Shown: positions 32,458-41,073 of the stretch, one piece after another
How positions within the stretch are numbered: position 1 is the first letter of the stretch
How the letters are laid out: every line of letters starts with the position of its first letter
NCBI RefSeq assembly: GCF_040640155.1
Contig: NZ_JBFABE010000004.1
Coordinates: forward strand, 124,001 to 188,000
Source of the DNA: Streptosporangium sp040640155
GTDB taxonomy: Bacteria; Actinomycetota; Actinomycetes; Streptosporangiales; Streptosporangiaceae
Length of the DNA stretch: 64,000 bases
Direction of reading: 5' to 3'
Notes under the pieces: generated by a model
Databases searched by the model: none
The model's input: only the letters and a program-made list of their open reading frames with translations
What the model was told of the DNA's origin: nothing
Translations under genes and position numbers: made by a program

Positions 32458-34014
32458 TCAGGGCGGGTCCGCGTCGCCGATGCGGACCCGGGCGGCCACC
32501 GCGCGATGGTCGTGGCGGGGCAGCACGGCGACGAGGCGCTCCAGGACCTGGACGTCGTGCCTGCCGTGTTCGGTCCCGGCGTACGCCCACAGGGCCTCGG
32601 GATCGTCCCGGCACAGCAGGCGGGCCCGTACCTGACCCTCCAGCTCCTCGCGTTCACGGCGCAGCGCGGGCGCCTCCGAGCGCGGCAGCAGGGGGCCGCG
32701 GTAGGCGCGCGCGACCGCGACGGTCTCGCCGGCCGTGAGCAACCGCTTGAGCTCCACGAAATCCGCCTCGACCGCGCAGGTCAGGCGGTAGGGCCGGGTC
32801 GCGACGGCGCCTCTGAGCCGCGCCCGGAGCCGGTGGATCTCGGCGCGGACGGTCACCGGGTTCCCGGCGTCGCCGTACAGGTGGAAGGAGAGCTGGGCGG
32901 CCGTCATCCCCCCGGGGTTGAGGGCGAGCATCGCGAGGATCTCGGCGTGGCGCGGGGAGAGCGGCAGGCGCGCCCCGTCCAGGTACGCCGAGGGATGGTC
33001 GGCGCCGAGGAAGGACAGGGTGAGCACGGGAGCGCGCGCCCGGCCCACCAGGCGCAGCAGGAAGCCGTCCTCGCCGAGCGCCTCCAGGAAGGCGCCACGC
33101 CCGTCGGGCAGCAGCACCCGGTCACCCGTCTCCGGCAGCGGGACGCGACGGCCCGCCCAGCGCAGCGCGTCGTCACCGGCGACGATCCGCCCGGTCGTGG
33201 TGACCAGTGCCCCGGGCTCGCCGCGCAACGCGCTCAGCCGCCCCTCGTGACGGTGCCTGAACCGCTGGTCGCGTTCGAGCATGTGCAGCGTGAGGCGGTC
33301 CTCGGCCAGCCGGGCGGCGGCCTCGACGAGGGCGACGCTCGCCGGGCTCATGATCCGCGTCATGGCGCTGACGTCGACGCAGCCCAGCGGTTCGCCGCTG
33401 TCGGGGTCGACGATCGGCGCGGCCGAGCAGGACCAGACGTGCAGCGCCCTGACCAGGTGCTCGGCCGAGAAGACGTAGAGGGGACGCCGGGACGCGAGCG
33501 CGGTGCCCGGGCCGTTGGTGCCGATCGCGGCCTCGCTCCAGTCGAAGCCGTCGGCCAGCCCCACCTCGTCGGCGTGTCCCATCGCCCGGTGGCTCCCGTC
33601 GCGCCAGAGCACCCTGCCGGCGGCGTCGGTGACGAGCAGGATCTGGTCGTCGGCCTCGACGGCCTCCAGGAGGGTCTCGGTGATGACCGGCAGCAGCCTG
33701 CTCATCGGATGGGCGGAACGCACCTCCCGGATGTCCTCGCCCGCGAAGGCGGGGGGTGCCGACCCGGCCTCGGGGTCGACGCCGGCCGCCAGACAGCGCC
33801 GCCAGGAGGCGGAGATGACCCCCCTGGGCCGATCACCCGCCACGCCGCCCGCCCCCTCCGGTTCCCGCTCTCGCCGCCGTACCGCCCCCTCGCCCGCGGA
33901 CGGTCCGCCGACCGCGGACGGTCCGCCGACCGCCGCCTCGTGCAGGCGCCGCAACCGCAGCGCGTAGGAGTCGGGATCGGCCCTCTGGACAGCTCTCAGA
34001 TGGCCGTCGCCCAC
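32458..34014 (-). CDS. GAF-domain regulator with C-terminal winged helix
   Basis: A 518-residue protein. It resembles the sensory half of AcoR-type regulators: SWRRCLAAGVDPEAG, then a GAF domain (AAIGTNGPGTALASRRPLYVFSAEH; SCSAAPIVDPDSGEPLG) at about residues 100-240. Instead of a sigma-54 ATPase it has a C-terminal winged helix (LPLSPRHAEILAMLALNPGGMTAAQLSFHLYG) and a trailing helical region. Such GAF/wHTH proteins are common in actinobacteria next to aldehyde/alcohol dehydrogenases, but no target is adjacent here. GTG at 34014 with GGGGG upstream. A perfect 18-bp palindrome lies about 80 bp upstream. Confidence 0.85.
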   Translation of the reverse strand: MGDGHLRAVQRADPDSYALRLRRLHEAAVGGPSAVGGPSAGEGAVRRREREPEGAGGVAGDRPRGVISASWRRCLAAGVDPEAGSAPPAFAGEDIREVRSAHPMSRLLPVITETLLEAVEADDQILLVTDAAGRVLWRDGSHRAMGHADEVGLADGFDWSEAAIGTNGPGTALASRRPLYVFSAEHLVRALHVWSCSAAPIVDPDSGEPLGCVDVSAMTRIMSPASVALVEAAARLAEDRLTLHMLERDQRFRHRHEGRLSALRGEPGALVTTTGRIVAGDDALRWAGRRVPLPETGDRVLLPDGRGAFLEALGEDGFLLRLVGRARAPVLTLSFLGADHPSAYLDGARLPLSPRHAEILAMLALNPGGMTAAQLSFHLYGDAGNPVTVRAEIHRLRARLRGAVATRPYRLTCAVEADFVELKRLLTAGETVAVARAYRGPLLPRSEAPALRREREELEGQVRARLLCRDDPEALWAYAGTEHGRHDVQVLERLVAVLPRHDHRAVAARVRIGDADPP

Positions 34015-34095
34015 GTATCCCCCTGGAACAAACCGATGGCCCCCCTCGGGACAAGCCGATGGCCGAAGCATCGGCGCTCGGGCACCCGCCCGCAA

Positions 34096-34113
34096 CCGGT
34101 TCGGCCGAACCGG
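34096..34113. promoter_or_regulatory. perfect 18-bp palindrome upstream of the GAF regulator
   Basis: CCGGTTCGGCCGAACCGG is fully self-complementary. It lies 82 bp before the GAF regulator start and about 250 bp before ybaB, so autoregulation of the former is the simplest idea. Confidence 0.65.
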
Positions 34114-34138
34114 GCGTGCGAAGGGTGAGTGAACGATC

Positions 34139-34157
34139 GCAACGTGTGTGCAACGTG
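34139..34157. promoter_or_regulatory. GCAACGTG direct repeat with 11-bp period
   Basis: GCAACGTG occurs at 34139-34146 and 34150-34157, one helical turn apart, in the region between the GAF regulator and ybaB. It is a candidate site for a dimeric activator. Confidence 0.5.
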
Positions 34158-34363
34158 CGCCGGGTTACCTTCTGACGGCACGCCGCCGTGTGCGGCCGCT
34201 CCGGCGCGTGCGATGTCGGGTCCCGGGCGTCTGGAGGGGGGACCGGGGCCCGGCAGGGGTTTAAGTCCCGTTCCCCGGGCAGGCGTGCGGGCTCCAGTGC
34301 AACACCCGGCCCGGACCCCGTAGGCTCGTGACGACCGATGCCACGGACGAGGAGCACACCACG

Positions 34364-34717
34364 GTGAACCCAGGGGATGTCAACCTGCAGCAGCTGCTGG
34401 AGCAGGCACAGCTCATGCAGCAGCAGCTTGTGAGCGCCCAGCAGGAGTTGAACGACGCGGAGGTCCAGGGGACCGCGGGCGGTGGCCTGGTCGTGGCCAC
34501 CGTCAACGGCGGGGGCGAGCTGCTCGAACTCAAGATCAGCCCCGAGGCCGTCGACCCCGGCGATCCGCAGGAGACGGCCGAGACCATCGCCGACCTGGTC
34601 ATCGCCGCGATCCGGGACGCCGTGCGCGCCGCGGCCGACCTTCAGCAGGAGAAGCTCGGTCCCCTGGCTCAGGGGCTGGGCGGCGGGAGCGGGCTCGGCC
34701 AGCTTCCCGGGTTCTAG
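34364..34717 (+). CDS. YbaB/EbfC nucleoid-associated protein
   Basis: A 117-residue protein of the YbaB family, a small dimeric DNA-binding protein that almost always precedes recR. Landmarks: NLQQLLEQAQLMQQQL (helical tweezers arm), GTAGGGLVVATVNGGGELLELKI and a PGDPQETAETIADLV segment. GTG at 34364 is preferred because GAGGAG lies upstream and the protein then matches usual length; a GTG at 34328 would add 12 residues. It is 3 bp from recR. Confidence 0.92.
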   Translation: MNPGDVNLQQLLEQAQLMQQQLVSAQQELNDAEVQGTAGGGLVVATVNGGGELLELKISPEAVDPGDPQETAETIADLVIAAIRDAVRAAADLQQEKLGPLAQGLGGGSGLGQLPGF

Positions 34718-34720
34718 GTC

Positions 34721-35320
34721 ATGTACGAGGGGGTCGTCCAGAACCTGATCGACGAGCTCGGCATGCTGCCGGGCGTCGGTCCCAAGAGCGCGCAGCGCAT
34801 CGCGTTCCACCTGCTGGCCGCGGAGCCGGCCGACGTGAAGCGGCTCGCGCACGCCCTGCTCGAGGTCAAGGACAAGGTCCGCTTCTGCCGGGTCTGCGGC
34901 AACGTCGCGGCCGAGGAGGAGTGCCGGATCTGCCGCGACACCAGGCGCGATCTCCACGTGATCTGCGTCGTCGAGGAGTCCAAGGACGTGGTGGCGATCG
35001 AGAAGACCCGCGAGTTCCGGGGTCGCTACCACGTGCTCGGCGGGGCGATCAGCCCGATCGACGGCATCGGCCCCGACGACCTGAACATCCGGGACCTCAT
35101 GACCCGCCTGGCGGACGGCCAGGTCACCGAGCTGATCCTCGCCACCGATCCGAACCTGGAGGGGGAGGCGACGGCCACCTACCTCGCCCGTCTGGTCAAG
35201 CCGATGGGACTGAAAGTGACACGACTGGCCAGCGGTCTGCCGGTAGGCGGTGACCTCGAGTACGCCGACGAGGTCACCTTGGGCCGCGCGTTCGAAGGAA
35301 GGAGGCTCCTGGATGTCTGA
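34721..35320 (+). CDS. recR: recombination mediator RecR
   Basis: A 199-residue repair protein that helps load RecA at gaps. The N-terminal helix-hairpin-helix is GMLPGVGPKSAQRIAFHLL; the zinc finger CRVCGNVAAEEECRIC lies at residues about 54-69; the Toprim domain has ICVVEESKDVVAIE and ATDPNLEGEATATYL. The ATG lies 3 bp after ybaB, and the end overlaps the next gene by 8 bp. Confidence 0.97.
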   Translation: MYEGVVQNLIDELGMLPGVGPKSAQRIAFHLLAAEPADVKRLAHALLEVKDKVRFCRVCGNVAAEEECRICRDTRRDLHVICVVEESKDVVAIEKTREFRGRYHVLGGAISPIDGIGPDDLNIRDLMTRLADGQVTELILATDPNLEGEATATYLARLVKPMGLKVTRLASGLPVGGDLEYADEVTLGRAFEGRRLLDV

Positions 35321-35846
35321 CGACCCCTGGAGCGCTCTCGCGGAGCGGATCGCGGAGCACGCGGAGAACTACATCGACGGCCTGACCCGCCTGGCGGGCG
35401 GCGAGGGCGGTGACGCCATCCTGTCGCTGCTGCTGGTCGAGGTGGGGCAGGTCTGCTCGGCCGGGGCACAGCTCGGGGCGAGCCGGGACGTCATCCTGTC
35501 GGGCAACTGGGAGCCGCACCTGGGCGAGGACCCGGACGTCGACGCCGTCCGCACGGCGCTCGCCGAGCGGCTGGGGCCGGTCGACGACTACGCCGAGGTC
35601 TTCGACCCGTACAAGGACACCGTGGTCACCCCCTACCGCCTCTCCGACGACCTGACGGCGGTGGCGGCCGACCTCCTGCACGGCCTGCGGCACTACAAGG
35701 CCGGCCGGCCGCTGGAGGCCCTGTGGTGGTGGCAGTACTCCTACTTCAACACCTGGGGCAACCACGCCGGGGCGGCGATGCGGGCGCTTCAGGCGCTTGT
35801 CGCTCATACCCGTCTGGACGTGGCCGAGGAGCGCACAACCGTGTGA
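35313..35846 (+). CDS. DUF5063 protein encoded next to recR
   Basis: A 177-residue helical protein that starts MSDDPWSALAERIAEHAENYIDGL, with a conserved middle and a striking C-terminal WWWQYSYFNTWGNHAGAAMRAL. It matches the DUF5063 family found after recR in actinobacteria; function is unknown, and a link with repair or with the following aspartate pathway genes is only positional. Start overlaps the recR stop by 8 bp, with GGAAGGAGG just upstream. Confidence 0.85.
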   Translation: MSDDPWSALAERIAEHAENYIDGLTRLAGGEGGDAILSLLLVEVGQVCSAGAQLGASRDVILSGNWEPHLGEDPDVDAVRTALAERLGPVDDYAEVFDPYKDTVVTPYRLSDDLTAVAADLLHGLRHYKAGRPLEALWWWQYSYFNTWGNHAGAAMRALQALVAHTRLDVAEERTTV

Positions 35847-35937
35847 TCGTCCACATGCTGGGCTAAATCACGGGCCCCCCGGTAGGGCGCCAGTAGACTG
35901 TGAGCTCCACAGCCCTAGATTGCTTCGGAGACATCTC

Positions 35938-37212
35938 GTGGCGCTCGTCGTTCAGAAGTACGGTGGTTCGTCCGTCGCCGACGCGTCCTGCATCAAGCGG
36001 GTCGCGCAGCGGATCGTCGCGACGAAAAAAGCCGGCAACGACGTCGTGGTGATCGTCTCTGCCATGGGCGACACCACGGACGAACTGCTCGACCTCGCCC
36101 AGCAGGTCTCACCGCTGCCCCCGGGCCGCGAGCTCGACATGCTGCTCACCTCGGGAGAGCGCATCTCGATGGCCCTGCTGGCGATGGCGATCGCCAACCT
36201 CGGCCAGGAGGCCCGTTCCTTCACCGGGTCCCAGGCCGGCGTGATCACCGACTCCTCGCACGGCCGCGCGCGCATCATCGACGTGACGCCCGGCCGGATC
36301 CGGGGGGCGCTCGACAACGGCCAGATCGCCATCGTGGCCGGGTTCCAGGGCGTCTCCCAGGACACCAAGGACATCACCACCCTCGGCCGGGGCGGCTCGG
36401 ACACCACCGCGGTCGCGCTGGCCGCCGCCCTGGACGCCGACGTGTGCGAGATCTACACCGACGTGGACGGCGTCTTCACCGCCGACCCGCGCATCGTCCC
36501 GGCCGCCCGTAAGATCCCCCGCATCTCCTACGACGAGATGATGGAGATGGCGGCCTGCGGGGCGAAGATCCTCCACCTGCGCTGCGTCGAGTACGCCCGC
36601 CGGTTCGGCCTGCCGATCCACGTCAGAAGCTCGTTCAGCACCAAGGAAGGCACGTGGGTCGTCTCCGACCCCGACAGCGAAGGAAAAGAGATGGAGCAGC
36701 CGATCATCTCCGGCGTCGCGCACGACCGGAGCGAGGCCAAGATCACTGTTGTCGGGGTGCCCGACAAGGTCGGTGAGGCTGCGACGATCTTCAAAACGCT
36801 CGCCGACGCCGAGATCAACATCGACATGATCGTGCAGAACGTGTCGGCGGCCACGACCGGCCGTACGGACATCTCCTTCACGCTGCCCACCAGCGACGGC
36901 TCGGCCGCGCTCACCGCGCTGAAGAAGATCCAGGAGCGCATCGGCTTCGAGTCGCTGCTCTTCGACGACCAGATCGGCAAGGTCTCGCTGATCGGCGCGG
37001 GCATGCGCTCGCACCCCGGCGTCACCGCGACGTTCTTCGCGGCCCTCGCCGACGCGGGGGTGAACATCGAGATGATCTCCACCTCGGAGATCCGCATCTC
37101 GGTGATCGTCGGGCAGGACGAGGTGGACACGGCGGTCAGCGCCGCGCACCGCGCGTTCGACCTCGACGCCGACCAGGTGGAAGCCGTTATCTACGGAGGT
37201 ACCGGGCGATGA
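35938..37212 (+). CDS. aspartate kinase, alpha subunit (full-length)
   Basis: A 424-residue enzyme that phosphorylates aspartate, the first step to Lys, Thr, Met and diaminopimelate. The kinase domain starts ALVVQKYGGSSVADASCIKR and holds FTGSQAGVITDSSHG and GRGGSDTTAVALAA. Two ACT domains at the C-terminus bind Lys/Thr for feedback control (GVPDKVGEAATIFKTLADAEINIDMI; GVTATFFAALADAGVNIEMIS). GTG at 35938 with GGAG upstream. It overlaps asd by four bases. An internal start encodes the separate beta subunit. Confidence 0.97.
   Translation: MALVVQKYGGSSVADASCIKRVAQRIVATKKAGNDVVVIVSAMGDTTDELLDLAQQVSPLPPGRELDMLLTSGERISMALLAMAIANLGQEARSFTGSQAGVITDSSHGRARIIDVTPGRIRGALDNGQIAIVAGFQGVSQDTKDITTLGRGGSDTTAVALAAALDADVCEIYTDVDGVFTADPRIVPAARKIPRISYDEMMEMAACGAKILHLRCVEYARRFGLPIHVRSSFSTKEGTWVVSDPDSEGKEMEQPIISGVAHDRSEAKITVVGVPDKVGEAATIFKTLADAEINIDMIVQNVSAATTGRTDISFTLPTSDGSAALTALKKIQERIGFESLLFDDQIGKVSLIGAGMRSHPGVTATFFAALADAGVNIEMISTSEIRISVIVGQDEVDTAVSAAHRAFDLDADQVEAVIYGGTGR
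36691..37212 (+). CDS. aspartate kinase, beta subunit from internal start
   Basis: Within the aspartokinase gene, ATG at 36691 has AGGAAAAGAG directly upstream and opens the same frame for 173 residues, exactly the two ACT domains (MEQPIISGVAHDRSEAKIT onward). Alpha-2/beta-2 aspartokinases made this way are established in Corynebacterium and Bacillus. The ribosome site and the position at the domain border support it here. Confidence 0.75.
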   Translation: MEQPIISGVAHDRSEAKITVVGVPDKVGEAATIFKTLADAEINIDMIVQNVSAATTGRTDISFTLPTSDGSAALTALKKIQERIGFESLLFDDQIGKVSLIGAGMRSHPGVTATFFAALADAGVNIEMISTSEIRISVIVGQDEVDTAVSAAHRAFDLDADQVEAVIYGGTGR

Positions 37213-38276
37213 GCCGTAAGCCGACCCTCGCTCTGATCGGCGCCACCGGCGCCGTCGGCACCGTGATGCGCGACATCATCTCCGGCCGCGACGACGTGTA
37301 CGGCGAGATCAGGCTCGTCGCGTCCGCCCGCTCGGCCGGCAAGGTCCTGCCGGTGCGCGGCGAGGACGTCGTCGTCCAGGAGCTGACCCCCGAGGTCTTC
37401 GACGGCGTCGACATCGCGATCTTCGACGTGCCGGACGAGGTCTCCGCGACGTGGGTGCCGATCGCCGCGGGTCGCGGCGCCGTCGTCATCGACAAGTCCG
37501 GCACGTTCCGGATGAATCCCGAGGTCCCCCTGGTGGTGCCGGAGGTCAACCCGGAGGCGGCCCGGACGCGGCCCCTGGGCATCATCTCCACCCCCAACTG
37601 CACGACCCTGTCGATGATGGCCGCGATGGGCGCCCTGCACGAGGTGTACGGCCTGAACGCGCTGGTCGTCGCCTCCTACCAGGCGGTCTCCGGCGCCGGC
37701 GTGGCCGGCTCGGCCCGTCTCTACGACGAGGTCGAGGCCCTGGCGGGCGACCGGACGATCGGGCAGAGCGCCGGGGACGTGCGCAAGGCCCTGCAGAACA
37801 GGCTGGGGGACGGCGAGTCGCCCTTCCCGGCGCCGGTGGCGTTCAACGTGGTGCCGTGGGCGGGCTCGCTCAAGGACGACGGCTGGGCGTCGGAGGAGCT
37901 CAAGCTCCGCAACGAGTCGCGGAAGATCCTCGGGATCGACGACCTGAAGGTCTCGGCGACCTGCGTCCGGGTCCCCGTGATCACCACCCACTCGCTGGCC
38001 GTGCACGCGACCTTCGAGCGCGAGGTCACGGTGGCCGACGCCCACCGGATCCTGGAGGCCGCCCCGACCGTGGTCGTGATGGACGACCCGGCGAACGGCG
38101 TCTTCCCGACCCCGGCGGACGTGGTCGGGACCGACCCCACCTACGTGGGCCGGATCCGCCAGGCGCTCGACTTCCCCAACACGCTCGACCTGTTCGTCTG
38201 CGGCGACAACCTCCGCAAGGGCGCCGCCCTGAACGCGGCGGAGATCGCCGAGCTGGTCGCGGCCGAGTTCGCGTGA
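37209..38276 (+). CDS. asd: aspartate-semialdehyde dehydrogenase
   Basis: A 355-residue NADP enzyme that makes aspartate semialdehyde, the branch point to lysine/peptidoglycan and threonine/methionine. NADP loop LALIGATGAVGTVMRDII at the N-terminus, catalytic Cys131 in ISTPNCTTLSMM, and the conserved RVPVITTHS/H segment of the active site. It is cotranscribed and coupled with aspartokinase (ATGA overlap). The operon ends at a strong hairpin. Confidence 0.97.
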   Translation: MSRKPTLALIGATGAVGTVMRDIISGRDDVYGEIRLVASARSAGKVLPVRGEDVVVQELTPEVFDGVDIAIFDVPDEVSATWVPIAAGRGAVVIDKSGTFRMNPEVPLVVPEVNPEAARTRPLGIISTPNCTTLSMMAAMGALHEVYGLNALVVASYQAVSGAGVAGSARLYDEVEALAGDRTIGQSAGDVRKALQNRLGDGESPFPAPVAFNVVPWAGSLKDDGWASEELKLRNESRKILGIDDLKVSATCVRVPVITTHSLAVHATFEREVTVADAHRILEAAPTVVVMDDPANGVFPTPADVVGTDPTYVGRIRQALDFPNTLDLFVCGDNLRKGAALNAAEIAELVAAEFA

Positions 38277-38280
38277 CCCT

Positions 38281-38334
38281 CGGCCCGTGCGGCGGCACCC
38301 GGTGCCGCCGCAGGGGCCGGCTCCGCACGGGCCG
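38281..38334. terminator. nested alternative hairpins between convergent asd and peptidase genes
   Basis: TGCGGCGGCAC (38288) pairs perfectly with GTGCCGCCGCA (38302) around CCG. A second stem, CGGCCCGTGCGG (38281) with CCGCACGGGCCG (38323), uses overlapping bases, so only one can form at a time. It can act as a two-way terminator. Confidence 0.8.
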
Positions 38335-38349
38335 GGCACTTCTCACGGG

Positions 38350-39840
38350 TCAGCGGAAGAGGATGTCCCAGTGGTCCGCCTCGCGGGCGTAGAGAGGTCC
38401 TGACGTTCCATCGGCCCCGTACAGGCGGGCCCGGTCGCCCCGGACCCCCTGTGACGGGTGGTTCTTGGTGATGTACCGGTTGATGCACCGGTTGGGTTTG
38501 ATGTCGAGCTTGTAGCCGGCGAAGTGGCTGTAGGGCCCCGGGGCGTGTCCCACCTCGGTACCGCCGGTGACCACCAGGCGGCAGCCGCTACGGCGCTTCA
38601 GATCGATGGCGCTGGAGATGGTGCCGCTCCGCACCGCCTGCAAAGAGGTGCAGGTGCGTCCCTGGCGGTTCGAACACCCGCCGGAGGAGGTCACGCGCAG
38701 GCCGGCCTCGCGCAGAAGCCGCTCGGCGTCGACCTGCTGGAGCCGCAGGGGCCCCTGCCGGAGGGCCTGCCGCGCCTGGGAGGGCTGAGCCTCGGCGGCC
38801 TTCCCTGCCGTCTTCCCCGCGACCTCAGCGGCCGTCCCCCCCGCGACCTTCCCGACGGTCTTGCCGGTCGTTCTCCCGGCGGTCTTCCCGGCCGCCTTCC
38901 CGGCGGCTTCTCCGGTGACCTTTTCGGCCGTCTTCGCAACGGCTTTCCCGGCCGTCTTCGCAACGGCCTCTCCGGCGGTGGAGGGCGTCCGTTCCCTCAC
39001 CGCGGGAGGCGGGGCCGCCGCCGATCCGCCCCTCGGGACCCGGGGCACCTCGGCCTGCCGGGCCGCCGCGGGAGCGGTTCCGGGGGCACGGGCCACGCCC
39101 TGTTCCGCCGTCCCGCCCTTCCGGACCGCGGGGGCCGTCCGCGTACGTGACACCGCGGGGGCCGCCCGCGTACGTGTCGCGGTCGTGGCGGTGGCCGTCC
39201 GTCCGTGCGGTGCGGCGGTGGTCGTCGTGCGTTCGCCCGCCGGGGCGGCAGGGGGCTTGCGTTCACGCGAGGTGGTGTCCGGAGCCGTCCGTCCGGGCGG
39301 TACGGTCTTCGCGGCCGGGGCGACCTTCCGCTCCGGCGACGAGGACTCCGGTGTCCCGGTGCGCGTACGCGGTGCGGTCCCGCCGCCTCCGGTCCCGTCC
39401 GCCGTGGCCGAGGCTCCGGACTCTCCCGACGTTTCCGGTCTGTGCGGTTTGTTCCGCCCGTTCGGTTCACCCGGCCGGTCCGGTTCACCCGGCCCGCCCG
39501 GCCGGGCCCGGCGGTTTCGTGCCGGTGTCCGGGGGGCCGCGAGGAGGGACGCGGTCGCTCCCCGCTGTCCTTCGTGCGGGGCGGCCGCCTGGAGGTACAG
39601 TTCCGATAGCCGGTGCCGGGTGGCCTTCCGCGGGAAGGCCGCGTACGGCGCGATGGCCACCGGCCCGCCGGTGCCCGTCGTGACGGGCACGGCCGGGCGG
39701 CCTCGGGGCATGGTGGTGCCCGGTCCGTACCGGCTCTCCGCGTCCGCGTCGGGGGTCGACGCGATGAAGGCTATCTGCAGAGCGAGCACTGTTCCCGTGA
39801 TGAACCGGGTAGCCCGCCGTCTACAGGGACGTATCCCCAT
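38350..39840 (-). CDS. secreted M15-type D,D-peptidase with Ala/Lys/Thr/Gly-rich repeat stalk
   Basis: A 496-residue protein with a signal peptide (FITGTVLALQIAFIAST, cut near ADA). A Thr/Pro/Arg-rich stalk follows. Residues about 295-365 are KTAGKA/AAGKTAG-type repeats, like basic histone H1 or LEA tails. The C-terminal ~130 residues carry the zinc site of the M15 family (VanX/VanY): His439-x6-Asp446 in SHFAGYKLDIKP, then Glu487-x2-His490 in READHWD. Cleavage of D-Ala-D-Ala links in peptidoglycan is expected from this motif, not shown. The basic stalk may bind wall teichoic acid or DNA. ATG at 39840. Confidence 0.82.
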   Translation of the reverse strand: MGIRPCRRRATRFITGTVLALQIAFIASTPDADAESRYGPGTTMPRGRPAVPVTTGTGGPVAIAPYAAFPRKATRHRLSELYLQAAAPHEGQRGATASLLAAPRTPARNRRARPGGPGEPDRPGEPNGRNKPHRPETSGESGASATADGTGGGGTAPRTRTGTPESSSPERKVAPAAKTVPPGRTAPDTTSRERKPPAAPAGERTTTTAAPHGRTATATTATRTRAAPAVSRTRTAPAVRKGGTAEQGVARAPGTAPAAARQAEVPRVPRGGSAAAPPPAVRERTPSTAGEAVAKTAGKAVAKTAEKVTGEAAGKAAGKTAGRTTGKTVGKVAGGTAAEVAGKTAGKAAEAQPSQARQALRQGPLRLQQVDAERLLREAGLRVTSSGGCSNRQGRTCTSLQAVRSGTISSAIDLKRRSGCRLVVTGGTEVGHAPGPYSHFAGYKLDIKPNRCINRYITKNHPSQGVRGDRARLYGADGTSGPLYAREADHWDILFR

Positions 39841-40345
39841 TTATGTATCCCTTGTCGCGGGAGCCCTTCCACCAAATGGATCAATCCCACTTCCGAAGCC
39901 GGATGATCCCTCCCGAAGCGCGAATTTTGCCCGGTAATGGCGATCATCGTGCGGGTTGATGACCTGATGGGACCGTAGACGGTGCGATGCCCGGCACGCT
40001 CGTGTCCACCGGACGGCACGCGCTCCCGGCGGCTCCGAGCGCGCCGCCCCATATCCGGGCGCGGAGCGGTAGAAGTGAAGGGCGGTCCCGGTGCCCGGCG
40101 GTCCGGGCGGATCCCGGGGCCGGCTGAGCCGGGGCTCGGAGCTGTGGCGCGTTACCGGCGTGGGGCGGAAGGTACGGGGGATTGACGGCAATCACCGATA
40201 TCAGTGGCGGGGTCGATGTGGCGCGCTTAGGGTCGTTCACAAGGGCTTCTCCCGGGTGGCACAGGACGGATGACCTAGGGTTCGTCCCAGGGAGAGATCA
40301 GCCGAGCCCGTCTCCCAGCTTTGATCGACAGGTGACAAGTGCCCT
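39841..40345. other. 505-bp divergent gap (M15 peptidase / TetR)
   Basis: The first ~120 bases are unusually AT-rich for this genome and should hold the peptidase promoter. A TTGACG at about 40181 is a possible -35 for the TetR side. No further gene could be supported. Confidence 0.45.
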
Positions 40346-41020
40346 ATGACCGAGCCGACCCCGAGAACCCGTGGATCAGACAGGACCCGTGAGGTCATCG
40401 TGGAGACGGCCCTGCGGCTCTTTCGCGAGCGCGGGTACGAGGCGACCACGATGCGGGCCATCGCCGCCGAGGCCGGAGTGTCCGTGGGCAACGCCTACTA
40501 CTACTTCGCCTCCAAGGAGATCCTGGTCCAGTCGTACTACGACCGGGCGCAGACCGAGCACGAGGCCGCGTGCGAGAAGCTCCTGGCCACCGAGCGCCGG
40601 TTCGCCGCGCGGCTGGAAGGGGTGCTGCGGGAGTGGGTGCGGGTGTCGGAGCCGTACCACGAGTTCGCGGTGAAGTTCTTCAAGCACGCCGCCGAGCCGG
40701 GCAACCCGCTCAATCCGTTCAGCGCCGAGTCCTCGCCCTCCCGGGACGCCTCGATCGGGATCTACCGGCGGGTCGTGGAGGGCTCCTCCGACCGTATCGA
40801 CGCCGAGCTCAGGGCCGAGTTGCCCGAGCTGCTCTGGCTCATGTCGATGGGCGTCGTGCTGTTCTGGGTGCACGACCATTCGGAGGGATGCCGGCGGACG
40901 TACCGCTTCATAGAGCTCACCGTGCCGCTGGTCGACCGCCTGGTCGGGCTCTCGCACCTGCCCGGCCTGCGCGGTGTCGCGCGTGACTTCATCGCGGGGG
41001 TCCACGAACTTCGCGATTGA
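40346..41020 (+). CDS. TetR-family regulator
   Basis: A 224-residue repressor. The N-terminal helix-turn-helix spans REVIVETALRLFRERGYEATTMRAI and SVGNAYYYFASKEIL (residues about 14-60). The all-helical ligand domain fills the rest, including HEFAVKFFKHAAEPGNPLNP and a Trp-rich region (LLWLMSMGVVLFWVHDHSEG). It resembles regulators of membrane lipid or drug genes; no target is adjacent. ATG at 40346 follows GTGACAAGTGCCC. Confidence 0.9.
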   Translation: MTEPTPRTRGSDRTREVIVETALRLFRERGYEATTMRAIAAEAGVSVGNAYYYFASKEILVQSYYDRAQTEHEAACEKLLATERRFAARLEGVLREWVRVSEPYHEFAVKFFKHAAEPGNPLNPFSAESSPSRDASIGIYRRVVEGSSDRIDAELRAELPELLWLMSMGVVLFWVHDHSEGCRRTYRFIELTVPLVDRLVGLSHLPGLRGVARDFIAGVHELRD

Positions 41021-41026
41021 CCGCTC

Positions 41027-41044
41027 CCCTCCCTGAAGGGAGGG
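41027..41044 (+). terminator. short hairpin after the TetR gene
   Basis: CCCTCCC-TGAA-GGGAGGG starts 7 bp after the stop; a 7-bp stem with a stable TGAA loop, no T-run. Confidence 0.6.
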
Positions 41045-41073
41045 ATTCCCGGCTCGGGCCGTCTCGTGGAGCC

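Larger units (their letters stand above)
34015..34363. other. 349-bp divergent promoter region (GAF regulator / ybaB-recR)
   Basis: Holds the 18-bp palindrome and 11-bp-phased repeat listed separately. It also contains a possible GTG start for ybaB at 34328. No additional gene was seen. Confidence 0.5.
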
